From contig VCJN01000801.1 of the NCBI GenBank assembly GCA_006384855.1, forward strand, positions 42,615 through 106,614: a stretch of DNA of 64,000 bases. The letters run 5' to 3'. The stretch's first letter is position 1. Each line of letters begins with the position of its first letter. The position numbers and the translations under genes are program-made. This DNA comes from Tetraselmis striata. Taxonomy: Eukaryota > Chlorophyta > Chlorodendrophyceae > Chlorodendrales > Chlorodendraceae. The notes under the pieces were generated by a model that saw only the letters and a program-made list of their open reading frames with translations, was not told where the DNA came from and made no database searches. This document shows positions 11,401 to 21,718 of this stretch, one piece after another.

Positions 11401-13266
11401 AAAGGAGGGTGGACGGAGAGAGACAATCGCAACGGCACTGCTGTTCTCAGAAAGTACGAGCATGCGTGGCCCTTTGCAAATCATGATATGATCTCGTGTA
11501 CATGTGAAGTTGCTCGCTAACAAATCGTACATAGCACAGTTCATGATAAATATGATGTGCTGCCTCAAAACTGCAGGAACTATTTGATACTGACGAACCG
11601 GGTTGCTGAGGCCTATATGGCCGGGTTCAGCAACCCTCACCACTACCGTCTACGCCGTGCTGCGGTTCATGTGCCACTAGATTTGGTGAAGATGCTCTTT
11701 CCAGGTTGGGATACCCGGCAACGCTTTGATTTCCTAGCACCATTCAAAAGTAATTATAAGCTGGCAATTGCACATAGTCAACCGGTAGTACACAGGCTCA
11801 CTACATGTGTGCCACAGGACTTGAGGACATGTACAAGAAGCTGCAGGCCAAAAGGGGGACTCCTGAGGAGTACATAACTGGGATCAATGTTGCAGAACTT
11901 CTCATGGATCACAGGTGGGTCAAATGAGCAACATGATTTGGTTTGTTCAAACTGCCTAGGGGTGAAACATATAGAGAATTCTGCAGCGCTGAAGTATTTC
12001 TAGTCTATGATGTCCTTTTGTCAACATTCATACCATATATAATAATATGTGTGTGGGTGTGTGGGTGTGTACCAGAGTTATCTTCCCGCAAGACTCAGTG
12101 GAACTCATGCAGCATCTTGGCAGTGACCACCCTCTCTTTCAGATGGCAGTATTCAAAACACATGCATATAAACAATACGCAAAAGATCTTGCTGAGCATT
12201 TGGCTTCCTCTGCGAACGACTGTGTGGTGCCTACGGTGGAGGAATTTGCGCCGGATGTTGCTGAATCTCTCCTTGCCCTACGAGATATGGTCTGCCGAAT
12301 CCACCAGGTGCGCAACCTCCATCAATTACCTATTTAAGATTTGCATACACATAAATCTCTCACGCCGCAAGGTCACTATTCTGCAGGACGTATTGACAAA
12401 GATAGGGGACAGAGACAAGGAAATGCAATCTACATTTCAGAGCATGATGGACAACCTCCATTTCCAAATGGATGCTAGAGCAGCACATGATACTGCCGCC
12501 CATCGCGCCCACACTACTCTACGTGGATTTCAAGATGTTGTAAATACGGCAGTGGAGCTCGTAGCTGAGCAGCTTGGTGCTCCCGGCAATGACCAGGTAC
12601 GCCTTGAACCTCCGAAGCACATATTTTACTAGTGGTGTGCGCCGTACATGTATGTCTATTAAGCTTCGCCTTTACGCATATTTCTCCGTAATATGCTACC
12701 TCCCCTTCCCCCCTCCCTTTTGGCATAGGCGGAGGCGAGGCCGTCACCGGCCACCCCTCCTCCGCTAGTGGGACCAGTACAGGTGCCCCAGCCATCCGGC
12801 GACCACTGTGGCCCAACATGGCACAGCACCGCGGCCGGCGGAAGCTTAGCAGTCTGCACACCAACTCAGCGATTACGAGTCTCTACCTGCGGAGGTCCGA
12901 GCAGATCTTTTTCGAATGAGTACGGATGTCAAAACTGTGTCAGGATTGTACATAGAGTGGAATTATGGCACCCAGGTAGATATTTCACCCAACGGCACAA
13001 CACAGACAGTGCAAAAGCCATCAGTACAGACAATGATTGCCAATCCGGATGCTTATCCGGAGTGGAAGGCCTATAGAGCGTCTTGCAACGGAAGGAAACA
13101 TTTATCGCGCAGACGCACAATCATTGACATTGTAGATGCCACAGCACAACGCCTAGGGAAGGAAGGCATCGACGTAGCAAAAGCCTTTGACAACTGCCAA
13201 GGGACAGACAGTTTGAATAAGTTTGGCACACGCCTCAAAAAGGGGGAAATGCCCGACATTAGCTAG
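8486..13266 (+). CDS. Intron-rich Crypton-type tyrosine recombinase with C-terminal GCR1_C domain
   Basis: DNA-cutting and -joining enzyme of the Crypton/Ndc10-like tyrosine recombinase type. Likely exons (GT-AG): 8486-8763, 8935-9175, 9677-9762, 9915-10082, 10258-10422, 10550-10670, 10790-10887, 11188-11453, 11577-11749, 11818-11914, 12076-12307, 12387-12596, 12729-12782, 12853-13266. Domains in order: a basic stretch KRKRKR (near 8650); the family motif KNPLIYPVGAITAYF (10620); the catalytic THAGR box (HxxR, near 11330); GGW (11410) and NYLIL with the likely nucleophilic Tyr (11580); MAGF and LVKMLFPGW, typical of this family; QDSVELM (12090); a predicted coiled coil (12390-12590); and GCR1_C: DVKTVSGLYIEWNYG, then SRRRTIIDIVDA. 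A piece at 9361-9540 reads like an exon but holds an in-frame TGA, and the phase at 10258 does not fit, so one or two exons are uncertain or decayed. It is absent from the paralogous site near 37000, which supports mobility. Confidence 0.75.
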
Positions 13267-13705
13267 GTCACTAAACCGATGTAATATATTGCGTTGCTTC
13301 TGCAAATACGGCCCAGCCCGCCATCCCACACATGCACTTCCCCTACAGCGTAGCCCAACATGGACCTGAGAATGTATTGCATGCTCACTGGGAAGCGCTG
13401 GTGCAGTGGCATACGCAATGTGCAGAAGTTGCGCAGTGCAGCATAGGCCAAGTATCGCCATACGTTTTATTACACAGTGCTAACTATAATCTAATCATGC
13501 TTCCTATACGAAAGCCTGCCGCCTCCAGCTAATACTTGTCCGGCACCATCCCAACCACCGCACTGCTTCTCCCAACCTACAATGCTTTCCGTGGTGCCTG
13601 CATGCTGCTGCCTCAGCGGCTTCGCTTGCGACGCCACCTGCCCTGCCGCCAACACCTGCCATACACTAGTTACTCCCCCCCCCCCCCCCCCCCTGTCACG
13701 CATGC
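13267..13705. other. Spacer downstream of the recombinase gene
   Basis: No gene seen. A C run lies at about 13675-13692, just before the LINE fragment. The right end of the recombinase element should lie here, but no terminal repeat is evident. Confidence 0.35.
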
Positions 13706-14466
13706 GTCCAGGTCCTCACGGACCCGTCGGTGCTTGTTTCTCTCCCGAAGGGCAGCGACGGTCGGCCGGCCGATGTTGGGCTTTTTGGGTATGGCGGTAT
13801 CCGCGGGAACACGGTTGCTGTCGATACCACCATTGCCCCTATCCTCGGCGTGTCAAGCTCGGATCCAACGACTGCTTTGCGGGCTGCAGAGCGCCCAAAA
13901 ATCCAGATAGAAGTATGATGATGGTGTCCGAAACGCCGCCGGCATGCTTCGCTTTGTTCCTTTCGCCGTTTCCGAGTTTGGCTCGCTGGCCCCGCACGCT
14001 GAGGCTTTCTTGGTGAAGCTCGCGAAAGCTAGCCACACACGCACACACTGGCCAAAAAATCGGCCAGCTCTTGTCTATGTGGCGCCGCCGTTTCTCCTTG
14101 CTTTGCTCATCAACATGGCACATGCAGACAACGTTCTTGGCGGGGTCGCGGCCGCGCGTGCGGCACGTGATGGTGCTCCTGCGCCTGCGTCGCGTCGCTC
14201 GTCGGCATGTGTTGCTATGACCCGGGTCATTGGATGCAAGCGTCCTCGCCGCGGCTGATAGCCTATCCCGGGGCGGTGGTCCCTTGGGTTCCTGGCAGAT
14301 AAGCGACTTCGTGGTTCCCTTGGCTCCTCCTTGGTTCTTGGCTCCCTGGCCTCCTGCTTGACCTTGGTTTCAGGCTTATGTCTCTTTTGCTGGCAACCTT
14401 TCATAGTTAGTTGCTGTTAGTTCTGTTTGTAGCTAGTGCGCATTTGTGAAAGCTCTGATGTAAGAA
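13706..14466 (+). mobile_element. LINE family 2, 5'-truncated copy 2
   Basis: Closely similar to 16970-17716. It holds the end of the nuclease-like domain (RPADVGLFGYGG, then VDTTIAPILG) and the part reading FVPFAVSEFGS in another frame. The frame change between these parts, at the sequence after KIQIEV, is the same as in copy 3. It ends at the family's common 3' point and is followed 14 bases later by TAGCGACTA. Confidence 0.7.
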
Positions 14467-15197
14467 AAAATTATGCTGGTAGCGACTACATGACGACATG
14501 TTGTAAATGGAGTTTAAAAAAAGGTAAATGGAGTTTATTTGTTCGCTACCGTGCATGACGACATAATAGAGACTACGAGTATGTGGCGATAAGCCGTCGT
14601 CGTTACGTGGCGACCGCGCCGTGATCGGCGCTGTCCGCGACTGCCCGCGATCAACCACTGGCTGGCGGACCAGACCCCTCCGTAAAATGTCTCGCCGCTC
14701 ACCTCGCCGAAGGTGGTTGCGGCGCGAAGCTAGTTTGCTACATTTGAGCATTTGTTACAAACTGTGCTCTTGAACAATTGCTACAAAGTCTGGAGATAGC
14801 GCTACTTCTACTCAGTGGCGATACGCCCCGGTTTCAAATATGTTGGTGCGTCCTGCGTTGGATGCATATGTCGCCGTACGGAGGCATCGGATGTTAAATG
14901 TAGCACACCTGACGACAAGTTGTTGACAGTGCTGCTACCTTCGGGTGGATCGGCGAAGGCCAAGGGCGCCGGGAACTGCTCGGCCATCAAGGCTACGCTT
15001 TGATGTGGTCGGTGACAAGCGTCCACTCGCTGCAGGCGCGTACAGCCCTGCAACCCTCGAGATAACTTTACGAGTACATACATTTACATAATATGTCATG
15101 CTGCTGTGCTGGGCGCCAGAAAATAAGTTGGAGACTTCTCGTTAGACGGCAGCGCGTTGGACGGCAGACTATCAACGGAATGTCGCCGGGCCCGCGA

Positions 15198-15212
15198 CAC
15201 TATTTATACAGT
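15198..15212 (-). promoter_or_regulatory. TATA-like box, minus strand, conserved in both block copies
   Basis: Minus strand reads TGTATAAATAGTGTC; the second copy keeps it at 37763-37775. It would drive transcription leftward into segment C, where I recognise no gene. Confidence 0.25.
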
Positions 15213-15260
15213 GCCTCATGCTATATTATTTCTTCGGGTCGCAGAGCCATCAGCTGTTGT

Positions 15261-15770
15261 CTAGTGGGTCCCTGCCGCGGAGCGATCCGCGAGCCACACT
15301 GCGAGCTGCCGAGCGTCAGTCCCGAAGCGCCAATTCGCGGAATTGCACGAGGAGAAGTTGAGCCTACGCTTGGCGTGGGTCCGGGAAGCAGGAAGCTCGT
15401 CGCCGTCGGCACGAGGGCGCTTCTTCGGGGCGCCAGGCACAATTTGGGCATAGCTCCTGCCGAGAGGAGGCGCGCCCGGCGGGGTCCTGTCGGAGGGGAC
15501 GACGACAAGTAGTCGACTCGCGGGAGACTTGCGGTGATCCTTGGCGGGAGTTGACGTGGCGTCGTCGCGCACAAACGCAGTGGATTCGAGCCGGCCCAGT
15601 CCGCTGCACGAGGAAGATGCGGGGGAGGACGCGGACGAGATGCTGGGCTGACAGGGGCGCTGCTCGGATAAAGTGGCCTGGGGGGTGGATGGCTGCGCGG
15701 CGCAGACGGTGTTGCCTGTGTACGCCACGGACCTCTCATCGACGACGAGGGGATGCTGAGTGCGGTCCAT
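15261..15770 (-). CDS. Conserved 169-aa ORF of duplicated block, copy 1
   Basis: Unknown function. The ATG at 15768-15770 and the stop at 15261 are kept in the second copy (37826-38335). The two 169-residue products differ at 15 positions (about 91% identical) with no length change. The N-terminal half is Ser/Pro/Ala-rich and probably disordered. Residues 100-140 carry a basic cluster (KKRPRAD, then AKRRLNF) like a bipartite nuclear localisation signal. The C-terminus ends WRFGTDARQLAVWLADRSAA, which could be a short helical domain. No catalytic motif is seen. Intact length in two diverged copies suggests either selection or recent copying; it may encode a DNA-binding accessory protein of a large element, but that is inference. 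Confidence 0.45.
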   Translation of the reverse strand: MDRTQHPLVVDERSVAYTGNTVCAAQPSTPQATLSEQRPCQPSISSASSPASSSCSGLGRLESTAFVRDDATSTPAKDHRKSPASRLLVVVPSDRTPPGAPPLGRSYAQIVPGAPKKRPRADGDELPASRTHAKRRLNFSSCNSANWRFGTDARQLAVWLADRSAAGTH

Positions 15771-16529
15771 CTTTGGTATGCACTTGTCGCCAAGCTACCG
15801 GTATGTCGGAGTTAAAGAGAGTGTAAGCGGGGGTGGTGGGTAGTGGTGAGTAGGTGTGCGCTCAGCTGCTACGGAAAACTCGTATGGGTGCTGTAATCAA
15901 GCTGGATATTTCCGCGGGGCGTGACTTGGCGCAGCGCGTTTGCGGGGCGGGTACCAGGCAGTAGCGACTATGTCTTCTTGTGCAATTGTTGCGGGTTACA
16001 CCGCACTTGTTGCGCGCGGCGAATTGGAATTGTCTTGGGGAACTAGTCGCGATAGAATAATATCAGCAGCACCGCCCAGTACGGGCGCAGCGCGCGAGTC
16101 CAGCACCAGCAAATGAGACCCATCCGCCGCGACGTACGACACAGGATAAGACTGCATCAGTATCCCCGCATCATGCGCCGGCCCCATATGCTCGCCTACG
16201 TGCCCGGCACAGAAGTCGCTACCTTCAGTCTGACAATCACTCTTCTTGTTGCGCGGGCTGTTGGCGGGTAAGAGTACATGCTCTATGTACTCCTACACGC
16301 ACCGGCACCGGCACCCCCCAGCTCGGCCTTGTGATCTGATTATAGGACATCAGCAAGTTTCAATATGTTCCGTCATCATCGTACCGGTACAGTCACGCAT
16401 CCCATCGTCGCGAATATAATAATGTGGCGAAAATTGTAAGAATAGTAATAATTCTTCCCCTTTGCACTCCATGCGGAAAGTACAGGAAACCCTGAGCCAC
16501 GGCGCGCATTCACACGGTCCGTTTCGCAA

Positions 16530-17716
16530 AGCTTGTTGCGCGTATGCCTACAAGCGGCCCTGACAGCAACCGCTTCCGAGGCCGCCTCTTACGCGTTGCG
16601 ACAGCGTTCCTGGTGACTGATCCTCCAAGTGAGGGTCGCCTTGGTGAAGTCCGTGAGCGTTCCCCTGAGTACTACGATTCCATGTTCCGTGTTGCCGCTT
16701 GCCGCCCATTTGGCCTTCCGGCGGCTCCTGTCTTCTCCCTTGGCGAGCCATGCTCTTGTGCTTCTTGCTCCTTCTCGGTACAAGGTATGCGGGCACGTTT
16801 TGAGGATGCTGGCGTGGAGCTAACTCCTTCAACTTGAGCGGTCGCATACGCTGATCACGTGGCACGTTGCTCTGGGGGCGACTCCAATCACGTTGCACAC
16901 GAGTGGGCGGCACATGGCCTTTCCGACATTTGCCACGACGTGAAGTCCGCGCTGGGCGTGGATGTCCAGATCCTCACGGACCCGTCGGTGCTTGTTTCTC
17001 TCCCGAAGGGCAGCGACGGCCGGCCGGCCGATGTTGGGCTTTTTGGGTATGGCGGTATCCGCGGAAACAAGGTTGTTGTCGATACCACCATTGTCCCTAT
17101 CCTCGGCGTGTCAAGCTCGGATCCAACGACTGCTTTGCGGGCTGCAGAGCGCCACAAAATCCAGATAGAAGTATGATGATGGTGTCCGAAACGCCGCCGG
17201 CATGCTTCGCTTTGTTCCTTTCGCCGTTTCCGAGTTTGGCTCGCTGGCCCCGCACGCCAAGGCTTTCTTGGTGGAGCTCGCGAAAGCTAGCCACACACAC
17301 ACTGGCCAAAAAATCGGCAAGCTCTTGTCTGTGTGGCGCCGCCGTTTCTCCTTGCTCATCAACATGGCACATGCAGACAACGTTCTTGGCGGGGTCGCGG
17401 CCGCGCGTGCGGCACGTGATGGTGCTCCTGCGCCTGCGTCGGGTCGCTCGTCGGCATGCATGTGTTGCTATGACCCGGGTCATTGGCTGCCAGCGTCCTC
17501 GCCGCGGTTGATAGCCTACCCCGGGGCGGGGGTCCCTTGGGTTCCTGGCAGATAAGTGACTTCGTGGTTCCCTTGGCTCCTCCTTGGTTCTTGGCTCCCT
17601 GTCCTCCTGCTCGACCTTGGTTTCAGGCTTATGTCTCTCTTTTGCTGGCAACCTTTCGTAGTTGCTGTTAACTAGTTCTGTTTGTAGTGCGCTGTTGTGA
17701 TGAAAGCCCTTATGTA
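16530..17716 (+). mobile_element. LINE family 2, longest copy (copy 3)
   Basis: The C-terminal part of a non-LTR retrotransposon ORF in two main frames. 16544-16834 ends with LGEPCSCASC, followed in the same reading direction by HVARCSGGDSNHVAHEWAAH, the Cys/His knuckle of these proteins. Next come RPADVGLFGYGG and VVVDTTIVPILG, the conserved strands of the nuclease-like domain, then the frame change shared with copy 2 and FVPFAVSEFGS...FLVELA. An in-frame stop precedes the knuckle (around 16835). The reverse transcriptase is missing. The 3' end (ATGTAA) coincides with the other two copies. Confidence 0.7.
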
Positions 17717-17778
17717 AGAAATATTTACAGCATCAGTAATAATTATACAGGCACCAGTACCCCATACTAGTACTTGTA

Positions 17779-17995
17779 GCGAGAGGTACCGGGTTCGATT
17801 CCTGGCCGATGTATTTCGGCAATATCGGCCCGGCGTGTCCCGGGTTTACTCGGTTGATGCATTAGCCCTTCGGGGTTAGAATGAGGCAATGGTCTATGGG
17901 CTATGCCAGACCTACGACTGCAGTTGGCGCACGAGGTCAAGTGCTGGGGCGGCTTCGGCCGATGTCCCGGGGCGAACTTTACTTTACTTTACTTG
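17779..17995 (+). mobile_element. tRNA-derived SINE-like element with ACTTT tail
   Basis: A polymerase III B box, GGTTCGATTCC (17792-17802), sits in a foldable T arm (CCGGG paired with CCTGG). About 170 bases of unrelated body follow, and the element ends in a short (ACTTT)n tail at 17974-17995. No proper A box lies 30-60 bases upstream, so the tRNA head is incomplete. Confidence 0.55.
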
Positions 17996-17999
17996 TAGC

Positions 18000-19082
18000 A
18001 GTATTATGAAGCATGCTGCGATTTGTGCGCGCGGGACGACGACGATGTATCGACCCGATAATGCTTGATAGTAATGAGTACAGGTACATATCGACTTTTA
18101 CTTTTATTATTACTTTTGCGGATGGACTAGCGACTAGCGCTACATGCACATGAGTTATGAGATAGATTTTTCCGAAAATACCGCCACCTGGTAATTACTA
18201 GCTTTTTGGCACCCCGGCCCGTGGGGACTGGATTATTTAAAAGTCGCAGGGTTGCGAGGGGGCGGCAAGCAGTTCAAAAGCTGCGCGGCGCGACGTTCCG
18301 CACACAAAACTCCCCGCGCCTCGCCCTCCCGCAAGTGCCTGTCGTGCCAAAATCTCCCACGATCCTGCCCCAAAACGCACTCCAAGGGCAAACCCTAACC
18401 CTTCGACTGCGCGTTTCGTGACGTCAGGCACTTGGACGACGTGAGCGAGGCGCTGAGCCTGAGGCACGCCAGCGATGCTCGATCGGCCGGTCGCTGAGCT
18501 GCTCCGTCCTCCGTCCTCAAGAGGTAACCTTACAAGTCGCTATGGGTACAGCCAAGTTGCCACCAGTACGTACCTGTAGTTGCTACCAGTACGTACCGTA
18601 AAATGCTCTTTTTATAATTCACACCAGTACCTGTACGTACCGGACCAGGACGGGTGCCGGCGCGATGGTACCTGTACGCGGGCGCGATTAACCCGCCCCC
18701 CCGAATGATCGCTTACATTTTTGCTCCCAGATGACTAGATACGGGGGTGCCGGCGATTTGTTGATGAACCTTCTTATGACGAATCCTTCCTCGTTTCTGC
18801 TCCTGGATTTGAGGTCTATAGTTCTTTTTGGTTACAGGGAGAGCGTGAAGAGAATGCACGGAAAGTACTGGGGAAGGAAAATTTGAGGTCTATATATCGG
18901 ACATTTCTGATGATAGAGCCTGCTACCCACCCACCCACCCACCGCCTGGGCGGGCCCGACGACCGTCCTCGGACCTCGGAATCGCGGGCCCTTCCTCCGC
19001 CTCCACCCCCAGCTGGGGATGGGGGCGGGGCTCGTGCACAAGTGGCGCCTTGGTAGCCTTGGCCCCGCCCGTGCTGCCACTG
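18000..19082. other. Spacer with an isolated family-3 tail motif
   Basis: No gene seen. The tail-like sequence CTTTTTATAATTCACACCAG stands alone at 18606-18625. TAGCGACTA occurs at 18128-18136. Confidence 0.4.
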
Positions 19083-19775
19083 CCGCGGAGGAGCAGTGTG
19101 AGCTGGACACCGGCGTCTTACGTCGTTGCTGGTCCGGTCAAGTCCCCGTTCGCTGTTCTTTGATCACTCTCTCCCTACATGTCATGTCGGCGCCTCCACA
19201 TCACATTCCGTCGGCCTATATCCGCTATTGGAGTGGCCCGAGATGTTGTGTTGGGAAGGGAGTTCTACGTTCGGCGGAAGTAAGGGCGGGGACGCGACCG
19301 AGCTGGCGGTGGATATGGCGCGGAACAACGCGCGCTGGACACCGGCGTCTTACGTCGTTGCTGGTCCGGTCAAGTCCCCGTTCGTTGTTCTTTGATCACC
19401 CTCTCCCTTCCTGTCCTGTCGGCGCCTCCACATCACATTCGGCCTAGTGCCGCTATTCGAGTGGCCCGGGATGTTGTGATGGGAAGGGAGTTCTACGTTC
19501 GGCGGAAGGGGACGCGACCGAGCTGGCGGTGGATCTGGCGCTGGGCGGAACAACGCGCGCTGGACACCGGCGTCTTACGTCGTTGCTGGCCCGGTCGGCT
19601 CTCCTTTCCCTACTCGTTGAGCACTTTCTCCCTTCCTGTCCTGTTGGCGCCTCCACATCACATTCGGCTCAGCGCCGCTATTGGAGTGGTCCGGGATGTT
19701 GTGCTGGTGAAGGTGTTCTACGTTTGGCGGAAAAGGACGCGGCCGAGCTGGCGGCGGATTTGGCGTTGGGTGGCA
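19083..19775 (+). repeat. Tandem satellite, about 225-232 bp unit, three copies
   Basis: CTGGACACCGGCGTCTTACG recurs at 19103, 19335 and 19560, and the sequence between repeats is similar throughout. A partial fourth unit ends near 19775. Frames stay open across it for long stretches, but none shows a domain. Confidence 0.85.
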
Positions 19776-20264
19776 TGCGTCTGTTACCCGCCCGTGGCGC
19801 CCTGGTCTGGGTTGGACCCCTCCCATCGGAACTCCAGCGGCACGTGCGAACAGCAAAAAATGCAAGTCCCCAGACAGCGCAAGTTGCTTCCAGCAGCCGT
19901 GCAGCAATTCTGAATTCCAAGTGTTGAGGCCGCGATGGAAGCCCCATCTTATGGGTGCACGCTGTCTGGCGCGTAGTCCACAGTGGATCGCATCCGAAAT
20001 GTCCACATGCTTCATCAGCCACATCCAGTCCAATACACGGATGTGCCCCCCTTCCGCAACACAGGCTGGAGGGTAGTCATCGGGTACCTAGTGTCGATGG
20101 GCGCACAATATTCTACGTGTCACAACCACCAAAGCTCATCAACATGACCGGCCCGCGCCGCTGCAATCACCAAGTATGAAAGCTTGTGCCCCTTCCAAAG
20201 GCAATCTCCCTGAAAGTCCCTACAAGCCCTCCGATAGCAGGGACGGTCGTATGGCGTGCGCTCA
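19776..20264. other. Unassigned spacer between satellites
   Basis: No coding region or repeat recognised. Confidence 0.4.
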
Positions 20265-21440
20265 GCTAATGCAATAGGCCGCGACTCATCGCATCGCGCA
20301 CCAGACATATATAGGAGGCCCCACCCCCTGCCCGTATCGGCGTGGGGCGTATCGGACGTCTGACACCCGCCGCGGCCCTCCCGCCGCGCGGCAAATGCCG
20401 CCCGGGCCCATTGAACACAGCCCCATGCCATCCGCGGTGCGACATCTCGACTCCCACTGGCTGGTAGGTAGCTCCACTCCCGCGGGCAGCGACCACGCGC
20501 ACCGCGCAGTATGCGCCGCTCCACCCACGCTTTCCCGCCCTAGCGTCAAGTAGGAAAATACTGCGCATGATCCGAGCGTGACCCGCCGACGGGCCATCAG
20601 TAGACGCAATAGGCCGCTACTCCCCACATCGCCCACCAGACATACGCCCATACGTTTAGGCTAATCAAAGGTTTGTAACTGCGTGTCCGCGCGTGCGTGA
20701 TGCCGAGGTGCGGGGAGGAGGTCGGCAGGACGTAGGCATCACGGACACCACGGACCTACACACGCGCCGTCCGACAAGCCCCCCCCCCCCCCTCCCCGCG
20801 ACCACAATCCATATTGGTAGGTAGGCTAGACACTGGAAGACGAAGGGGAAGAAGGGGGAGGGAGTCTTCCAGGTACTGGCAAAGGATGAATAGTTTCAGC
20901 AACGCAGTGCGGAAATGGGTAATTGACAGGCCGAGCCGGCAGTGATGCGCTGACCGGCCATCAGTTGACGCAATAGGCCGCGACTCCCCATATCACCCAC
21001 CAGACATACGCCCATGCGTATGGGCAATTCAAAAGTTAGCGACTGCTTGCCCGCACGTCCATGATGCCGATGTGCGGTGGGAGGTCGGCAGGTCGTTGGC
21101 GCCACGCCGGCGCTACGGAGATCACGTGCGTACTGGATCGCCAATCCCCCCCCCCCCCCCTCCCCCCGCGGAAGCCTCTTCCCCTCCTCCCTCCCCCCCC
21201 CTCTTCCGAACACAGTCGATATTGGTAGATACTGGAAGACGAATAAGGAGACGGGAGGGGGGGGCTTACGGATACTGGAAACGGATGTCTAGTTGAAGCA
21301 TCGCGGGGCGGAGATGGGTAATGGAGAGGCCGGGCTGGCCGTGGTGCGCTGGGAAGCGCGCCGGCGCGCGCAGCACAAGCGGGGGCGAGTAGTCCGGGTG
21401 AGGTGACCGGACTACATCGCCACACCGGGCGGGCGGGGCG
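20265..21440 (+). repeat. Diverged tandem satellite, about 335-390 bp unit
   Basis: GCAATAGGCCGC recurs at 20271, 20606 and 20970 with similar flanks (CACCAGACATA). The unit tails also match: 20873-20955 with 21264-21345. C runs inside the units vary in length. Confidence 0.75.
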
Positions 21441-21448
21441 GGGCATGT

Positions 21449-21491
21449 AACAAGGTGATCATAGTCGACCTCAAGGTACGATCACCTTGTT
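21449..21491. repeat. 12-bp perfect inverted repeat
   Basis: AACAAGGTGATC and GATCACCTTGTT with a 19-base spacer. Further CACCTTGT copies follow up to 21535. Confidence 0.7.
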
Positions 21492-21599
21492 AGCAACGTG
21501 CGGTCACCTTGTCAGCTTACCTTATCTACCTTGTTTGCTTACGCCCGGGACATGCATCTAATAAGACGATTAGCTTGATTAGCTATGAGGTCTGTGTGT

Positions 21600-21718
21600 T
21601 GAAATATCAGTCCAATAGTATGATTGTACGAGTACATGTACAATTACTTGGCCATAATCTCGGCGTCGCCGGTTTGTGGTGGTACTAGGGTAGTCGATAT
21701 ATAGGCGTTACCCTAACA
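21600..21718 (-). repeat. Candidate short LTR (left) of the Gypsy fossil
   Basis: A 119-bp sequence with TG...CA ends. Its two halves match 27866-27905 and about 29110-29191. Confidence 0.5.

Larger units (their letters stand above)
14540..16453. repeat. Duplicated block, segment C, copy 1
   Basis: Matches 37105-38906 plus 42703-42799 in the second block copy, where a Copia element splits it. Similarity starts around GATAAGCCGTCGTCGTTACG and ends at AATAGTAATAAT. It contains the 169-codon minus-strand ORF. No terminal inverted repeats are seen. Confidence 0.8.

Noticed and set aside
17779-17830. tRNA gene
   Set aside because: Only the T arm and B box are present. There is no A box, acceptor stem or anticodon arm upstream.
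18385-18400. Telomere-like CCCTAACCC
   Set aside because: Fewer than two repeat units, so chance is likely.
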